Positions 17,299 to 25,530 of a stretch of DNA of 64,000 nucleotides are shown piece by piece. The notes under the pieces were generated by a model, which made no database searches, was not told the origin of the DNA, and was given only the letters and a program-made list of their open reading frames with translations. Origin of the DNA: Lederbergia citri (GTDB lineage: Bacteria; Bacillota; Bacilli; Bacillales; Bacillaceae_C); NCBI RefSeq assembly GCF_018343625.1, contig NZ_JAGYPG010000001.1, positions 1,126,502 to 1,190,501 of the forward strand, read 5' to 3'. The translations under genes and the position numbers were made by a program. Every line of letters starts with the position of its first letter. The first letter of the stretch is position 1.

Positions 17299-18153
17299 TT
17301 GAACTTTCTATTATACACTGCATTCGCTATACTTCTTTTTTATTGTTTAAAAAAAGCTTATAACAACACGAAGGATATCGTGATAAATAAAATAAACATC
17401 GATCAAGATCAATCTATCGGAAAAATAAATCCAAAATTAACGATACTTCAACTTTCCGATTTACATCTTGAAAATATTTCTGTTTCACCTGCTGAACTTT
17501 ATGAAAAGCTTAAAGATATGCCTATTGATTTAATTGCACTTACCGGAGATTTCCTCGATCGTAAACGGACGATTCCAAAGCTTGTCCCATATTTAAAAGT
17601 CTTGAACAAATTAAACGCGAAATATGGAATATATGCCGTCCTAGGAAACCACGATTATGTTTTGCAAGATCAAAACTTACAAACTTTAATCAAGACACTC
17701 GAAAAATACAACTGTAAAGTAATGCGAAACGAATATGAGCAAATTTTTGTCCAAGGTAGACCGGTCAATATTATTGGAATCGATGATTTTAGTACAAAAC
17801 GAAGCAACCTAGAATCTTCATACGAGGGAATTAAGAAAGGAACTAACCTTGTATTAACCCATGATCCCAATATCGTTTTGCACATGAAAAAATATCATTT
17901 TGATTATTTGCTTGCTGGTCATTTCCATGGAGGTCAAATCTGCTACCCTAAAGCGTATCACCTAGCCAAAATGGGTAAGCTTCCAAGAATGAATATTATT
18001 AAAGGGCTCCATATGTATGATGGAAAACCTTTCTATATCAATGAAGGGCTTGGTCAAACCGGTGTTAATATTCGGGTTGGAAGCCGTCCTGAAATCACCA
18101 TTCATGAATTACCATTGGCTGCTAGTTTGGCTAAACCGGCTACTGCTATCTAA
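17299..18153 (+). CDS. Membrane-anchored metallophosphoesterase (YkoQ/YkuE-like)
   Basis: The 284-residue protein has one N-terminal membrane segment (residues 2-18). A calcineurin-like phosphoesterase domain follows with all metal motifs: SDLHLEN, TGDFLD, LGNHDY, LTHDPN and GHFHGGQ. It likely cleaves a lipid or nucleotide phosphodiester at the membrane; the substrate is unknown. The start is a TTG preceded by GGAAGGAG. The gene pair with the divergent glycosyltransferase suggests a joint role in envelope lipid metabolism (inference). Confidence 0.82.
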   Translation: MNFLLYTAFAILLFYCLKKAYNNTKDIVINKINIDQDQSIGKINPKLTILQLSDLHLENISVSPAELYEKLKDMPIDLIALTGDFLDRKRTIPKLVPYLKVLNKLNAKYGIYAVLGNHDYVLQDQNLQTLIKTLEKYNCKVMRNEYEQIFVQGRPVNIIGIDDFSTKRSNLESSYEGIKKGTNLVLTHDPNIVLHMKKYHFDYLLAGHFHGGQICYPKAYHLAKMGKLPRMNIIKGLHMYDGKPFYINEGLGQTGVNIRVGSRPEITIHELPLAASLAKPATAI

Positions 18154-18156
18154 GGG

Positions 18157-18185
18157 AAAAAGCTGTTTATATAACAGCTTTTTTT
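18157..18185 (+). terminator. Rho-independent terminator
   Basis: AAAAGCTGTT (18158-18167) pairs with AACAGCTTTT (18173-18182), with a continuing T run. It lies 4 nt after the phosphoesterase stop. Confidence 0.9.
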
Positions 18186-18329
18186 ATTTATTGAAATAAG
18201 ATAACCTCTCATAACTACTTCACCTTATATTCTGTACCTTTTATTTATTTTTTATCGAAAGCTTACAACTTATTTCTGGGAAAATTGGCCTGTAACGATG
18301 GAATTCTTGTGAAAAATAAGTAAAAAAAA

Positions 18330-18365
18330 GATAGATAAACAGTTATTCTTCTCTGTTTATCTATC
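18330..18365 (-). terminator. Terminator after the cheW-like gene
   Basis: A perfect 13-bp stem (GATAGATAAACAG, 18330-18342, with 18353-18365) is followed on the minus strand by a run of eight T. It ends the mce-pccB-pepT-cheW operon. Confidence 0.9.
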
Positions 18366-18403
18366 CATCATTGGAAAGAGTTGATCATCTTTTCCAGTTA
18401 AAT

Positions 18404-18874
18404 TTATGCTTCTTGTTTTTGTTCTTGTAAATAATCTTTAATTTCCTTTACTCCTTCGAGAACTTCAAGCATACTTACTGGGTCGATCATCGTAATGATT
18501 CTGTCCTCGAGATTAGCTATTGAAGAAAAGTATTTTGTTTTATGATAAGCAACAAGCCCCATTTGCTGCAATACATTTTCGGGAATTTCCAAAATTTCTT
18601 TCGCCTCATTTACTAATACAGCGAAAGAAAGTTCCTCCGTATGAATGACAATCATTCTAACATCATCATCATTATGAATATGGCGATTATATAAAATAAA
18701 ACTGAAGTCAAGAACAGGGATTAATTCCCCTCTTGATTTTACAACTCCCCTAATATATTCCGGCAAATGTGGCACTGGATTCACATTTTCATATTTCTCG
18801 ATAGAAATTACATATTGTACAGGAATTGCATATTCCTCTTGCCCCGCGTTAAATACGATTGCTGTAACCGCCAT
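18404..18874 (-). CDS. CheW-domain chemotaxis adaptor
   Basis: The 156-residue single CheW domain (EYAIPVQYVISIEKYENVNPVP, then GVVKSRGELIPVLDF) normally couples chemoreceptors to the CheA kinase. No receiver domain is fused, so it is not CheV. It is last in the operon after peptidase T, 31 bp away, far from any other chemotaxis gene here. It could be the main CheW or a paralogue working with a particular receptor. Confidence 0.85.
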   Translation of the reverse strand: MAVTAIVFNAGQEEYAIPVQYVISIEKYENVNPVPHLPEYIRGVVKSRGELIPVLDFSFILYNRHIHNDDDVRMIVIHTEELSFAVLVNEAKEILEIPENVLQQMGLVAYHKTKYFSSIANLEDRIITMIDPVSMLEVLEGVKEIKDYLQEQKQEA

Positions 18875-18905
18875 CTCATCTCACCCTTTGTTAAAGTATT
18901 AAACT

Positions 18906-20024
18906 TTATCTTTCCGATGCTTCTTCTACAATAGCCACTACCATTTCAGCTAGTTTAGAGAGCTCTTCTATCGGCATCCGCTCATTCGTTGTGTGAATTT
19001 CTTCATATCCGACAGATAGATTAACTGTAGGGATATTAAATCCGGCAATGACATTCGCATCACTGCCTCCCCCACTTTTTAGCAATTGTGGTTTTCGGCC
19101 AATTTTTACAGCGGCTTTTTTCGCCACCTCGACTACTTCATCACCATCTGAATATTTAAACCCTGGATACATAACCTCAATTTCTACATCGGCAGAACCG
19201 CCCATTTCTTTAGCTGCTTCTTCAAACGCTTCCTTCATTTTTGCAACCTGTGCTTCCATTTTTTCATTTACAAGAGATCTTGCTTCTGCCAACACGATTG
19301 CTTCGTCTGCTACGATGTTTGTAGCTTGTCCCCCTTCAAAACGTCCGATATTAGCAGTTGTTTCCTCGTCGATACGACCTAAAGGCATTCTGGCAATCGC
19401 TTTTGCAGCTATTGTAATAGCAGAAATCCCTTTTTCTGGAGCCACTCCAGCATGGGCTGTTTTACCGTGTATAACAGCTTTAACTTTCGCTTGAGTTGGC
19501 GCGGCAACGATAATATTTCCAACTTTTTCATCACTATCAAGCGCAAATCCATATTTTGCATTTACTAGAGAAGAATCAAGAGCCTTTGCACCGACAAGTC
19601 CGGATTCTTCACCAACCGTAATAATAAATTGGATATCTCCATGATTGATATTTTGTTCCTTCAACACTTTAATCGATTCCAGCATCGCTGCAATCCCGGC
19701 TTTATCATCTGCTCCAAGAATAGTTGTACCATCGGTTACAACATATCCGTCTTTAATAGATGGTTTTACCCCTTTTCCTGGAACAACTGTATCCATATGG
19801 CAAGTAAAATAGATAGGTGATGCCTCAATATTGCCTTTTAAGGTACATATTAGGTTTCCTGCACCATGTCCTGTCTGTTCCATCGTATCATCTTCAAAAA
19901 CTTCCACATTTAACTGTTGAAATTTTTCCTTCAACACTTTTGCAATTTCTGATTCATGCTTGGTCTCTGAGTCAATTTGTACTAATTCTAGGAATTCATC
20001 CAATAGTCGTTGATCGTTAATCAT
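18906..20024 (-). CDS. pepT: Tripeptidase T-like M20 peptidase (YqjE)
   Basis: The 372-residue zinc peptidase of family M20 has the metal motifs FTCHMDTVVPG, LGADDKAG and TVGEESGLVGA. It hydrolyses small peptides in the cytosol, releasing N-terminal residues, and supplies amino acids. The start is the ATG at 20024 with TGGAGG 8 nt upstream; the in-frame ATG at 20039 overlaps that site. It sits 30 nt after pccB on the same strand, the same order as yqjD-yqjE in B. subtilis. Confidence 0.88.
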   Translation of the reverse strand: MINDQRLLDEFLELVQIDSETKHESEIAKVLKEKFQQLNVEVFEDDTMEQTGHGAGNLICTLKGNIEASPIYFTCHMDTVVPGKGVKPSIKDGYVVTDGTTILGADDKAGIAAMLESIKVLKEQNINHGDIQFIITVGEESGLVGAKALDSSLVNAKYGFALDSDEKVGNIIVAAPTQAKVKAVIHGKTAHAGVAPEKGISAITIAAKAIARMPLGRIDEETTANIGRFEGGQATNIVADEAIVLAEARSLVNEKMEAQVAKMKEAFEEAAKEMGGSADVEIEVMYPGFKYSDGDEVVEVAKKAAVKIGRKPQLLKSGGGSDANVIAGFNIPTVNLSVGYEEIHTTNERMPIEELSKLAEMVVAIVEEASER

Positions 20025-20054
20025 CTGTGTGTCCTCCATTTTATCAATGTTGTT

Positions 20055-21611
20055 TTATAAAGGAATATTACCGTGTTTTTTATGAGGTCTTTCTTCAGTC
20101 TTATGTCGAAGCATTTCTAAAGCTTGGATTAATTTGATTCTCGTTTCGCGTGGATCGATGACATCGTCAACCATGCCCCGTGCAGCTGCAACATAAGGAT
20201 TTGCAACCGTTTCACGATATTCTTCCATTTTCTCCATTCTTGTTTTTTCTGGATTATTACTATTCGAAATTTCACGGGCGAAAATAATATTTGCCGCACC
20301 ATGTGGTCCCATGACAGCAATTTCTGCATTTGGCCAAGCGAAGACGAGATCTGCACCAATCGCCTTACTATTAAGGGCGACATATGCCCCCCCATACGCC
20401 TTCCTTAATATGACCGTAATTTTTGGAACGGTCGCTTCGGAATAGGCATATAAAATTTTGGCTCCATGCCTTATAATCCCGCCATGCTCTTGTTTAATAC
20501 CAGGGAAAAAACCTGTAACATCTTCAAACGTAATAATCGGGATATTAAAAGAATCACAAAAACGAATGAATCTAGAAGCTTTATCCGACGAATCGATATC
20601 AAGACTTCCAGCCATAAATTTCGGCTGATTGCAAACTAGACCGACCGATTCACCGCGAATTCTTGCAAATCCGACAACAATATTTTTTGCAAACTCCTTA
20701 TGTACTTCAATAAAAGAATGGTCATCTACTATTTGATTTATAACCATTCTAACATCATAAGGCCTCACTGGATCAAAAGGAATAAGATCTAAAATTTCAG
20801 GTCGTAAATCATCTTCACCGTCCCAATCTGCAATAGCTGGTTTTTCCTGATGATTTTGTGGAAGATAATCCAAAAGAGTGCGAACCATTGACAATACCTC
20901 TTTTTCATCGCTTCCCCTAAAATGAGCGTTACCGCTTATCGTGTTATGTACTTTTGAACCACCTAAATTTTCTGATGAAATTTTCTCACCTGTTACTGTT
21001 TCAATTACTTTTGGGCCAGTAATAAACATTTGACTAGTGTAATCCACCATGAAAACAAAATCGGTAATTGCAGGGGAGTAGACAGCTCCGCCCGCACATG
21101 GTCCCATAATGACCGAAATTTGCGGGATAACTCCGGAATAAATGGCATTCCGATAGAAAACATGTCCGTATCCATCAAGAGACACGACACCTTCTTGTAT
21201 TCTTGCCCCGCCTGAATCATTTAGACCAATAAAAGGGGCACCATTCTTTGCAGCAAGATCCATGGTTTTAGCAATTTTTTCTGCATGCATCTCACCTAGT
21301 GCACCGCCGAACACGGTAAAATCTTGGGAAAATAAAAAAACGAGCCTACCATTTATTTTACCATAGCCAGTTACTACACCATCACCTGGATGCTTCATAT
21401 CTTCCACGCCGAAATCAGTTGAGCGATGTTCTATAAATGGGTTTAGTTCAACGAATGATCCCTGGTCGAGCAGTAAATCAATCCTTTCCCTCGCAGTCAA
21501 CTTTCCTTTTTCATGCTGTTTACGAATCCTTTCATCTCCACCGCCAAGCTCAGCTTTTCGTCTCCGATCGTATAGATCATTTATTTTCTCATATATATCA
21601 GTCACTGTCAT
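20055..21611 (-). CDS. pccB: Acyl-CoA (propionyl-CoA) carboxyltransferase beta subunit
   Basis: The 518-residue carboxyltransferase has the two crotonase-like halves of the PccB/MmdA family: GKLTARERIDLLLDQGSF at the start, QDFTVFGGALGEMHAEKI, and GGGAVYSP-type motifs (PCAGGAVYSPAITDF; KAYGGAYVALNSK). With a biotin carboxylase and biotin carrier it would convert propionyl-CoA to methylmalonyl-CoA. No dedicated alpha subunit is adjacent. The start is the ATG at 21611 with GGAGGGGA upstream. It overlaps the mce stop by 14 nt, so the two are coupled. Confidence 0.9.
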   Translation of the reverse strand: MTVTDIYEKINDLYDRRRKAELGGGDERIRKQHEKGKLTARERIDLLLDQGSFVELNPFIEHRSTDFGVEDMKHPGDGVVTGYGKINGRLVFLFSQDFTVFGGALGEMHAEKIAKTMDLAAKNGAPFIGLNDSGGARIQEGVVSLDGYGHVFYRNAIYSGVIPQISVIMGPCAGGAVYSPAITDFVFMVDYTSQMFITGPKVIETVTGEKISSENLGGSKVHNTISGNAHFRGSDEKEVLSMVRTLLDYLPQNHQEKPAIADWDGEDDLRPEILDLIPFDPVRPYDVRMVINQIVDDHSFIEVHKEFAKNIVVGFARIRGESVGLVCNQPKFMAGSLDIDSSDKASRFIRFCDSFNIPIITFEDVTGFFPGIKQEHGGIIRHGAKILYAYSEATVPKITVILRKAYGGAYVALNSKAIGADLVFAWPNAEIAVMGPHGAANIIFAREISNSNNPEKTRMEKMEEYRETVANPYVAAARGMVDDVIDPRETRIKLIQALEMLRHKTEERPHKKHGNIPL

Positions 21612-22020
21612 TCCCCTCCAGTGGCTTTTTTTCGCATATCTCATATAACACACCGTGGGCAGATTTCGGGTGGATAAAAGCAATCATTGCCCCTGCTGCA
21701 CCTTCTTTAGGAACTTCATTCAACATTCGGATGCCATTAATTTTAAATTCTGATATTCGCTTTTCTATTGAATCTACTTGAAAGGCAATATGATGGATGC
21801 CTTCACCGCGCTTTTCTATGAATTTTGCTATTGCGCTAGTTGAATCTGTTGGTTCCAATAATTCTATCCTCATATTAGTTGCATCTAAAAAAGCAACTTT
21901 TACTCTCTCAGATAGGACTTCTTCAATCGCTATACACGCAAAGCCTAGAATATTTGTATAAAAAGGAAGCGTTTCTTCCAACGATCGAACTGCGATTCCA
22001 ATGTGATCCACTTTTTTCAT
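21598..22020 (-). CDS. mce: Methylmalonyl-CoA epimerase
   Basis: The 140-residue vicinal-oxygen-chelate fold protein has the metal residues in DHIGIAVRSLEETL (His6), GEGIHHIAFQV and HGVLYEICE. It interconverts S- and R-methylmalonyl-CoA, linking the carboxylase product to the mutase encoded at 26530-30113. The ATG has a good GGAGGG site. First gene of the operon, divergent from prli42. Confidence 0.92.
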   Translation of the reverse strand: MKKVDHIGIAVRSLEETLPFYTNILGFACIAIEEVLSERVKVAFLDATNMRIELLEPTDSTSAIAKFIEKRGEGIHHIAFQVDSIEKRISEFKINGIRMLNEVPKEGAAGAMIAFIHPKSAHGVLYEICEKKPLEGNDSD

Positions 22021-22180
22021 AATAACCCTCCAAAAAGCATTCGGTAGAAGATGTATATAATCTTCGACATTTATCGTTCACAATCCTGCTTTCTCTATTA
22101 TTACGAAGTAAGATGGGTTGTATCGGTTTCAGTTTCAAGATAAAATAGTAATAAATAAGATTTTGTAGGGGTGCATTGAT

Positions 22181-22273
22181 TTGTCCAATAAAAAAATCCA
22201 AAGAATTATTGTCTATGTTATGCTCTTCTCTATGATTGCCACTACTATTATGGCAGGTCTGTCGTTTTTATAA
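22181..22273 (+). CDS. prli42: Prli42-like stressosome-associated miniprotein
   Basis: The frame encodes 30 residues starting TTG: two charged residues (SNKKIQRII), then one hydrophobic membrane segment ending AGLSFL. An AGGGGTG site lies 8 nt upstream. Length, charge pattern and single membrane helix match Prli42, a conserved Firmicutes membrane peptide that in Listeria anchors the stressosome. It is too short for usual gene finders. The terminator that should follow has been split by an insertion sequence. Confidence 0.8.
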   Translation: MSNKKIQRIIVYVMLFSMIATTIMAGLSFL

Positions 22274-22347
22274 GCAGAAGAAATTTTTAGTCTCGATTGA
22301 GCGAGGATTGATACGAATACTTAACGCAAATGGACTTAAATAATTTC

Positions 22348-22364
22348 AAAGGTGAGGTTATCCT
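22348..22364 (+). terminator. Left arm of an IS-split terminator
   Basis: AAGGTGAGGTTATCCT here pairs, allowing G-U, with AGGGTAGCCTCACCTT at 24059-24074, where a TTTTTAT run follows. The two arms are now separated by the insertion sequence at 22370-24052, which entered the loop. Before insertion this was the prli42 terminator. Confidence 0.85.
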
Positions 22365-22414
22365 AAATTTGAACTGCCCCCTGTCAAGTAGACAGTGGAA
22401 ATAAAAAAACGACA

Positions 22415-23266
22415 CTAGGCGGCTTTAGACCTGTATTCTAAGGGGCTAAGGCCGTCTAGTCTTTTTTGTAATCGTTGTTGATTATAAAATTGTATGTATT
22501 CATCAATGTCTTTTTTCAACTCTTCAAATGTATCGTACTTGTTTAGATAATACTTTTCACATTTCAATGTTCCCCAAAATCCCTCCATTGGCCCATTATC
22601 GATGCACCTTCCCACTCGCGACATACTTTGCGTCATTTCTGCTCTCCCAATTTTCCTTTTGAATGCAGGGGACGTGTATTGAAATCCTCGATCACTGTGG
22701 AAGAGGGGGCTAGCTCCTGGATTGGCTTCCAATGCTATATCCAGGGTTTTAAACACCAACGGATTATTGTTGGATGTGCCTAATACATAGCTTACAATCG
22801 ATCCATCGTACAAATCTAAAATCGCACTCAAATAAGCTTTCTTGGAGGCTCCATACTTCATTTCGGTTATATCAGTCAGCCATTTTTCATTTGGTTTCTC
22901 CGTGTGGAAATCCCTGTTCAATATATTCTCTGCCACATGTTGCGGTGTGCTTGGTTTATAATTCTTGCGTTTGCGTCGAATAACCGACTGGATTCCAGCC
23001 GTCCTCATCAGCCGATACACACGCTTATGGTTAATTGTCTTGGATAAGATACGATTTAGGTTAAGCGTTATGCGGCGATATCCGTATATGCCGTCCACCT
23101 TCTCATTTAGGCGTTTTATCTCCGCTAAAATTTCTTCATTCCACTTCTCATTCTCGGAAGGGGTGCGTTGAAGCCACTTATAGTATGCAGAACGTGCAAT
23201 TCTAGCAATCTTGCATAATAGCGAAATTGAGAAATTCTCATTCTCATGTAATTCCTGAATAGCCAC
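22415..23266 (-). CDS. IS3-family transposase OrfB (DDE integrase)
   Basis: The 283-residue reading frame has an N-terminal HTH_21-like region (SGIYGYRR-like VDGIYGYRRITLNLN) and an rve catalytic core. The DDE residues are in WLTDITEMKYG, LFHSDRGFQYTS and RCIDNGPMEGFWGTLKCE. It lacks its own convincing start, GTG at 23266 without a ribosome site. It is most likely made only as an OrfAB fusion by -1 frameshifting at 23341-23335; the -1 frame is open through to this region. Confidence 0.93.
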   Translation of the reverse strand: MAIQELHENENFSISLLCKIARIARSAYYKWLQRTPSENEKWNEEILAEIKRLNEKVDGIYGYRRITLNLNRILSKTINHKRVYRLMRTAGIQSVIRRKRKNYKPSTPQHVAENILNRDFHTEKPNEKWLTDITEMKYGASKKAYLSAILDLYDGSIVSYVLGTSNNNPLVFKTLDIALEANPGASPLFHSDRGFQYTSPAFKRKIGRAEMTQSMSRVGRCIDNGPMEGFWGTLKCEKYYLNKYDTFEELKKDIDEYIQFYNQQRLQKRLDGLSPLEYRSKAA

Positions 23267-23292
23267 ATATTTATCAGTTAAGCGAACCTGGC

Positions 23293-23997
23293 TTAATGCC
23301 GCCTCTTTAGCCGCCTCCTTTCGATGTCCTCCAACTTTTTTAAGAATGCATTTTCTGCCCGAAGACGCTCATTTTCCCGTTCCAAGCGTTTCATTTCACG
23401 CTGAATCTTCTCTTCGGGAGTTAACTCTGGTTCCGCCTTATGCTGGCCACGCTTATCTTTAAGACCGTCTTCTCCGTCTTTCTCGTACTTTTTTACCCAT
23501 TGATACACCTGTTGATAAGAGACTTTGAAAAGCTCTGATGCTTGGTGATAATTTTTTCCGTTTTGAAGACAATACATTACAATTTCCAAACGTTCTTCAA
23601 GTGTAGTGGACCGACCTTTGATCATAGAGCTGCTCATCCTTTGCGTGTCTTTAAATTCTCTATGACCATTATAATTCTTTATCCACTTTTCCAACACTGA
23701 GTGACTTGATATTTCATATTTCCGAATAACATCAATCAATGAATAGGATCCGGAAAGATAATCAAGAACGGCAGCTGTCTTTAGCTCCTTGGTGTACCGT
23801 TTCCATCCAGTTGAACCTTGGAGCCCATCCATTCCATATGTTTGATATAGGTAGACCCATTTATTTAAGGTTAGTTTAGATATATTGTGTTCCCGACAAA
23901 AATCTTTTACAGAGGTTTGTCTGTCCTCAAACGCCATAATTAACTCATACTTTTCTTGTGCACTATAAATACTTTTTGCCAAAGAAAAAGCCCCCAA
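23293..23997 (-). CDS. IS3-family transposase OrfA (DNA-binding)
   Basis: The 234-residue protein has two or more helix-turn-helix segments (SVKDFCREHNISKLTLNKWVY; NYHQASELFKVSYQQVYQWVK) and a C-terminal leucine-zipper-like helix (RLERENERLRAENAFLKKLED). This is typical of IS150-group OrfA proteins, which bind the terminal repeats. Near its end the minus strand reads A-AAA-AAG (23341-23335) followed by a GGAGG-like stimulator. Confidence 0.92.
   Translation of the reverse strand: MGAFSLAKSIYSAQEKYELIMAFEDRQTSVKDFCREHNISKLTLNKWVYLYQTYGMDGLQGSTGWKRYTKELKTAAVLDYLSGSYSLIDVIRKYEISSHSVLEKWIKNYNGHREFKDTQRMSSSMIKGRSTTLEERLEIVMYCLQNGKNYHQASELFKVSYQQVYQWVKKYEKDGEDGLKDKRGQHKAEPELTPEEKIQREMKRLERENERLRAENAFLKKLEDIERRRLKRRH
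23335..23341 (-). other. Programmed -1 frameshift slippery heptamer
   Basis: A-AAA-AAG in the OrfA frame is followed by TTGGAGGAC and AAGGAGG, Shine-Dalgarno-like stimulators. A -1 slip here continues as VGGHRKEAAKEAAL into OrfB without a stop, giving the OrfAB transposase. Confidence 0.8.
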
Positions 23998-24075
23998 TTT
24001 AGTAAACAGATTTTTTATTATTTCATCTGTCTACCTTATTGGGAGCATATCAATTAACAGGGTAGCCTCACCTTT

Positions 24076-24579
24076 TTATATTACTCCGATTTCAAATGAC
24101 AATCTTTCAAAAGATTTGGTGGAGTTGACGACTAGAACCTTTGATCCGATCGGGATGTGATCGAATAATACTTCGAGCTGTTCTTTCGGGAGCCTAATAC
24201 AACCTTCAGATATATATTTTCCAATGGATGATGGGTTGTTAGTGCCATGCAATCCGTAAATTCTTCCATCAGTATTTAATGCATCAAAACCGATCCATCT
24301 TGATCCAAGGGGATTATGCGGGTCTCCACCAGGAATATTCGCTTTGCGATAGTACGGTTTTTCCGCCTTTACTTTTACAGTAAATAAACCTTCTGGTGTC
24401 ATGTCATTCGTTTTTCCTGTCGCTACTTTTGTAACAAATTGTACTTTTCCACCGTTAACCCATGCAAGCTCGTTTGTGCGTTTATTGACTATTACGAGAT
24501 GATCACCTGGCAATACTTCCTTATCAAATGGCCAAAATGGAGAACCAATGAAAAGGAAAAGAGCTAGAAAAAGCTGCAT
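24076..24579 (-). CDS. L,D-transpeptidase (YkuD domain)
   Basis: The 167-residue exported enzyme has an N-terminal hydrophobic segment (MQLFLALFLFIGSPFWPF) and a YkuD catalytic domain with HGTNNPSS and SEGCIRL, the latter carrying the active-site cysteine. It cross-links or modifies peptidoglycan through L,D bonds. The short LPGDHLVIVNKRTNELAW lead-in is typical of this family. I start it at the ATG at 24579, about 5 nt after GGGTG; an adjacent ATG at 24582 is possible. The stop lies at the edge of the split terminator. Between mce and brxB it corresponds in position to yqjB of B. subtilis. Confidence 0.85.
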   Translation of the reverse strand: MQLFLALFLFIGSPFWPFDKEVLPGDHLVIVNKRTNELAWVNGGKVQFVTKVATGKTNDMTPEGLFTVKVKAEKPYYRKANIPGGDPHNPLGSRWIGFDALNTDGRIYGLHGTNNPSSIGKYISEGCIRLPKEQLEVLFDHIPIGSKVLVVNSTKSFERLSFEIGVI

Positions 24580-24651
24580 CATATCACCCTTTTTCTTTGT
24601 ATAAGAAATTACAAACTTGAAATTTTGTTGATAACTTTTTAGGGGTCGTTC

Positions 24652-24830
24652 TCGTCCAGCGCAAGCAACCATCGACTAGCAACTCCATGTCCATCTCCCT
24701 ACGATAAGGAATTCACACTCGTCTTGTCTAGCTGAAGATGGCTTCTCAGAGGAAGGCCAAATAAGGAACATGGACAAAAACCACCTATGGTCCAGTATGG
24801 CGATGAATAGGCGCTTCGCTTTTGTTCTTA
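24652..24830. repeat. Dispersed palindromic repeat, copy E (reverse)
   Basis: It starts CGTCCAGCGCAAGC and ends GAATAGGCGCTTCGCTTTT, the reverse of the family orientation. It contains ATCGACTAGCAA and CTCCCTACGATAAG blocks shared with copies H and J. Confidence 0.75.
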
Positions 24831-24861
24831 TTTTATGAAAAAGGAAAAGTTTCATACTAAA

Positions 24862-24896
24862 AATACCCTATAGGAAGTTAACTTCCTTTAGGGTAT
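24862..24896 (-). terminator. Terminator after brxB
   Basis: A long near-perfect stem has AATACCCTATAGGAAG opposite CTTCCTTTAGGGTATT. On the minus strand it is followed by TTTAG. It lies 8 nt downstream of the brxB stop. Confidence 0.8.
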
Positions 24897-24903
24897 TCGT
24901 TTA

Positions 24904-25341
24904 TTATACTTCTTCACAATATTGTTCAAAGTATTGTTGGAGCTTATTTACTACTGACATTGGGTCATGTCCTTCAATTTCATGACGTTCAACCATTGCG
25001 CATATTTTTCCATCTTTTAATATAGCAAACGATGGCGAGGAAGGTGGATAATCAGTGAAATAGCTACGAGCTTTAGCAGTTGCTTCCTTATCTTGACCTG
25101 CAAACACGGTGACTAGTTGATCAGGACGCTTGTCATAATGAACAGAATGTGCAGCAGCTGGACGTGCAATTCCTCCTGCACAACCACAAACAGAATTAAC
25201 CATCACAAGGGTCGTACCTTTTTTATCAAAAGCTGCTTCTACTTCTTCTGGAGTGGTTAATTGCGTATATCCAGACCTTTCCATATCTTCACGTGCTTGT
25301 TTAACAATATCATTCATATATAAATTGAAATCAATATTCAT
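24904..25341 (-). CDS. brxB: Bacilliredoxin BrxB (YqiW)
   Basis: The 145-residue DUF1094 protein has the unusual active-site CGC motif ([15 protein letters not shown]). Bacilliredoxins remove bacillithiol from oxidised protein thiols during oxidative and hypochlorite stress. [15 protein letters not shown] and [11 protein letters not shown] are further family blocks. It is a stand-alone transcription unit between the L,D-transpeptidase and meaB. Confidence 0.93.
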   Translation of the reverse strand: MNIDFNLYMNDIVKQAREDMERSGYTQLTTPEEVEAAFDKKGTTLVMVNSVCGCAGGIARPAAAHSVHYDKRPDQLVTVFAGQDKEATAKARSYFTDYPPSSPSFAILKDGKICAMVERHEIEGHDPMSVVNKLQQYFEQYCEEV

Positions 25342-25465
25342 TTTCTCAACTCCTTAATAATCACTAACGTTATCATAGCAATATTTCATACTGTATTTCA
25401 AATAATATATTTTTTTATTTGAAAAAGGTTTATTTTTTTTAGAACTGGGTAAAATGAAACTACAT

Positions 25466-25530
25466 CTAGATCCATACCCCTAAACTCCCTAGATGTTTTT
25501 GGACAGCAAGATTAGCTGTCCTTTTTTTTG
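25466..25530 (+). terminator. Two plus-strand hairpins with T runs, no plus-strand gene
   Basis: ACATCTAG (near 25460) pairs with CTAGATGT ending about 25497, followed by TTTTT. Then GGACAGC (25501-25507) pairs with GCTGTCC (25515-25521), followed by TTTTTTTT. Both are oriented for plus-strand termination, but the neighbouring genes run on the minus strand. The second hairpin contains the meaB stop at 25512. Confidence 0.6.

Larger units (their letters stand above)
22370..24052 (-). mobile_element. IS3-family (IS150 group) insertion sequence, intact
   Basis: The element of 1683 bp has 5'-TG...CA-3' ends. Its imperfect terminal inverted repeats share TGCYCCC, GTAGACAG and GAAATAA blocks: left end TGAACTGCCCCC, right end complement TGATATGCTCCC. 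Three-base ATT duplications flank it (22367-22369 and 24053-24055). It carries overlapping-frame orfA and orfB on the minus strand with a slippery heptamer between them, so it looks complete and able to move. Confidence 0.93.

Noticed and set aside
19048-19494. 148-codon plus-strand frame
   Set aside because: It is a shadow of the pepT coding sequence, with no ribosome site and biased composition.
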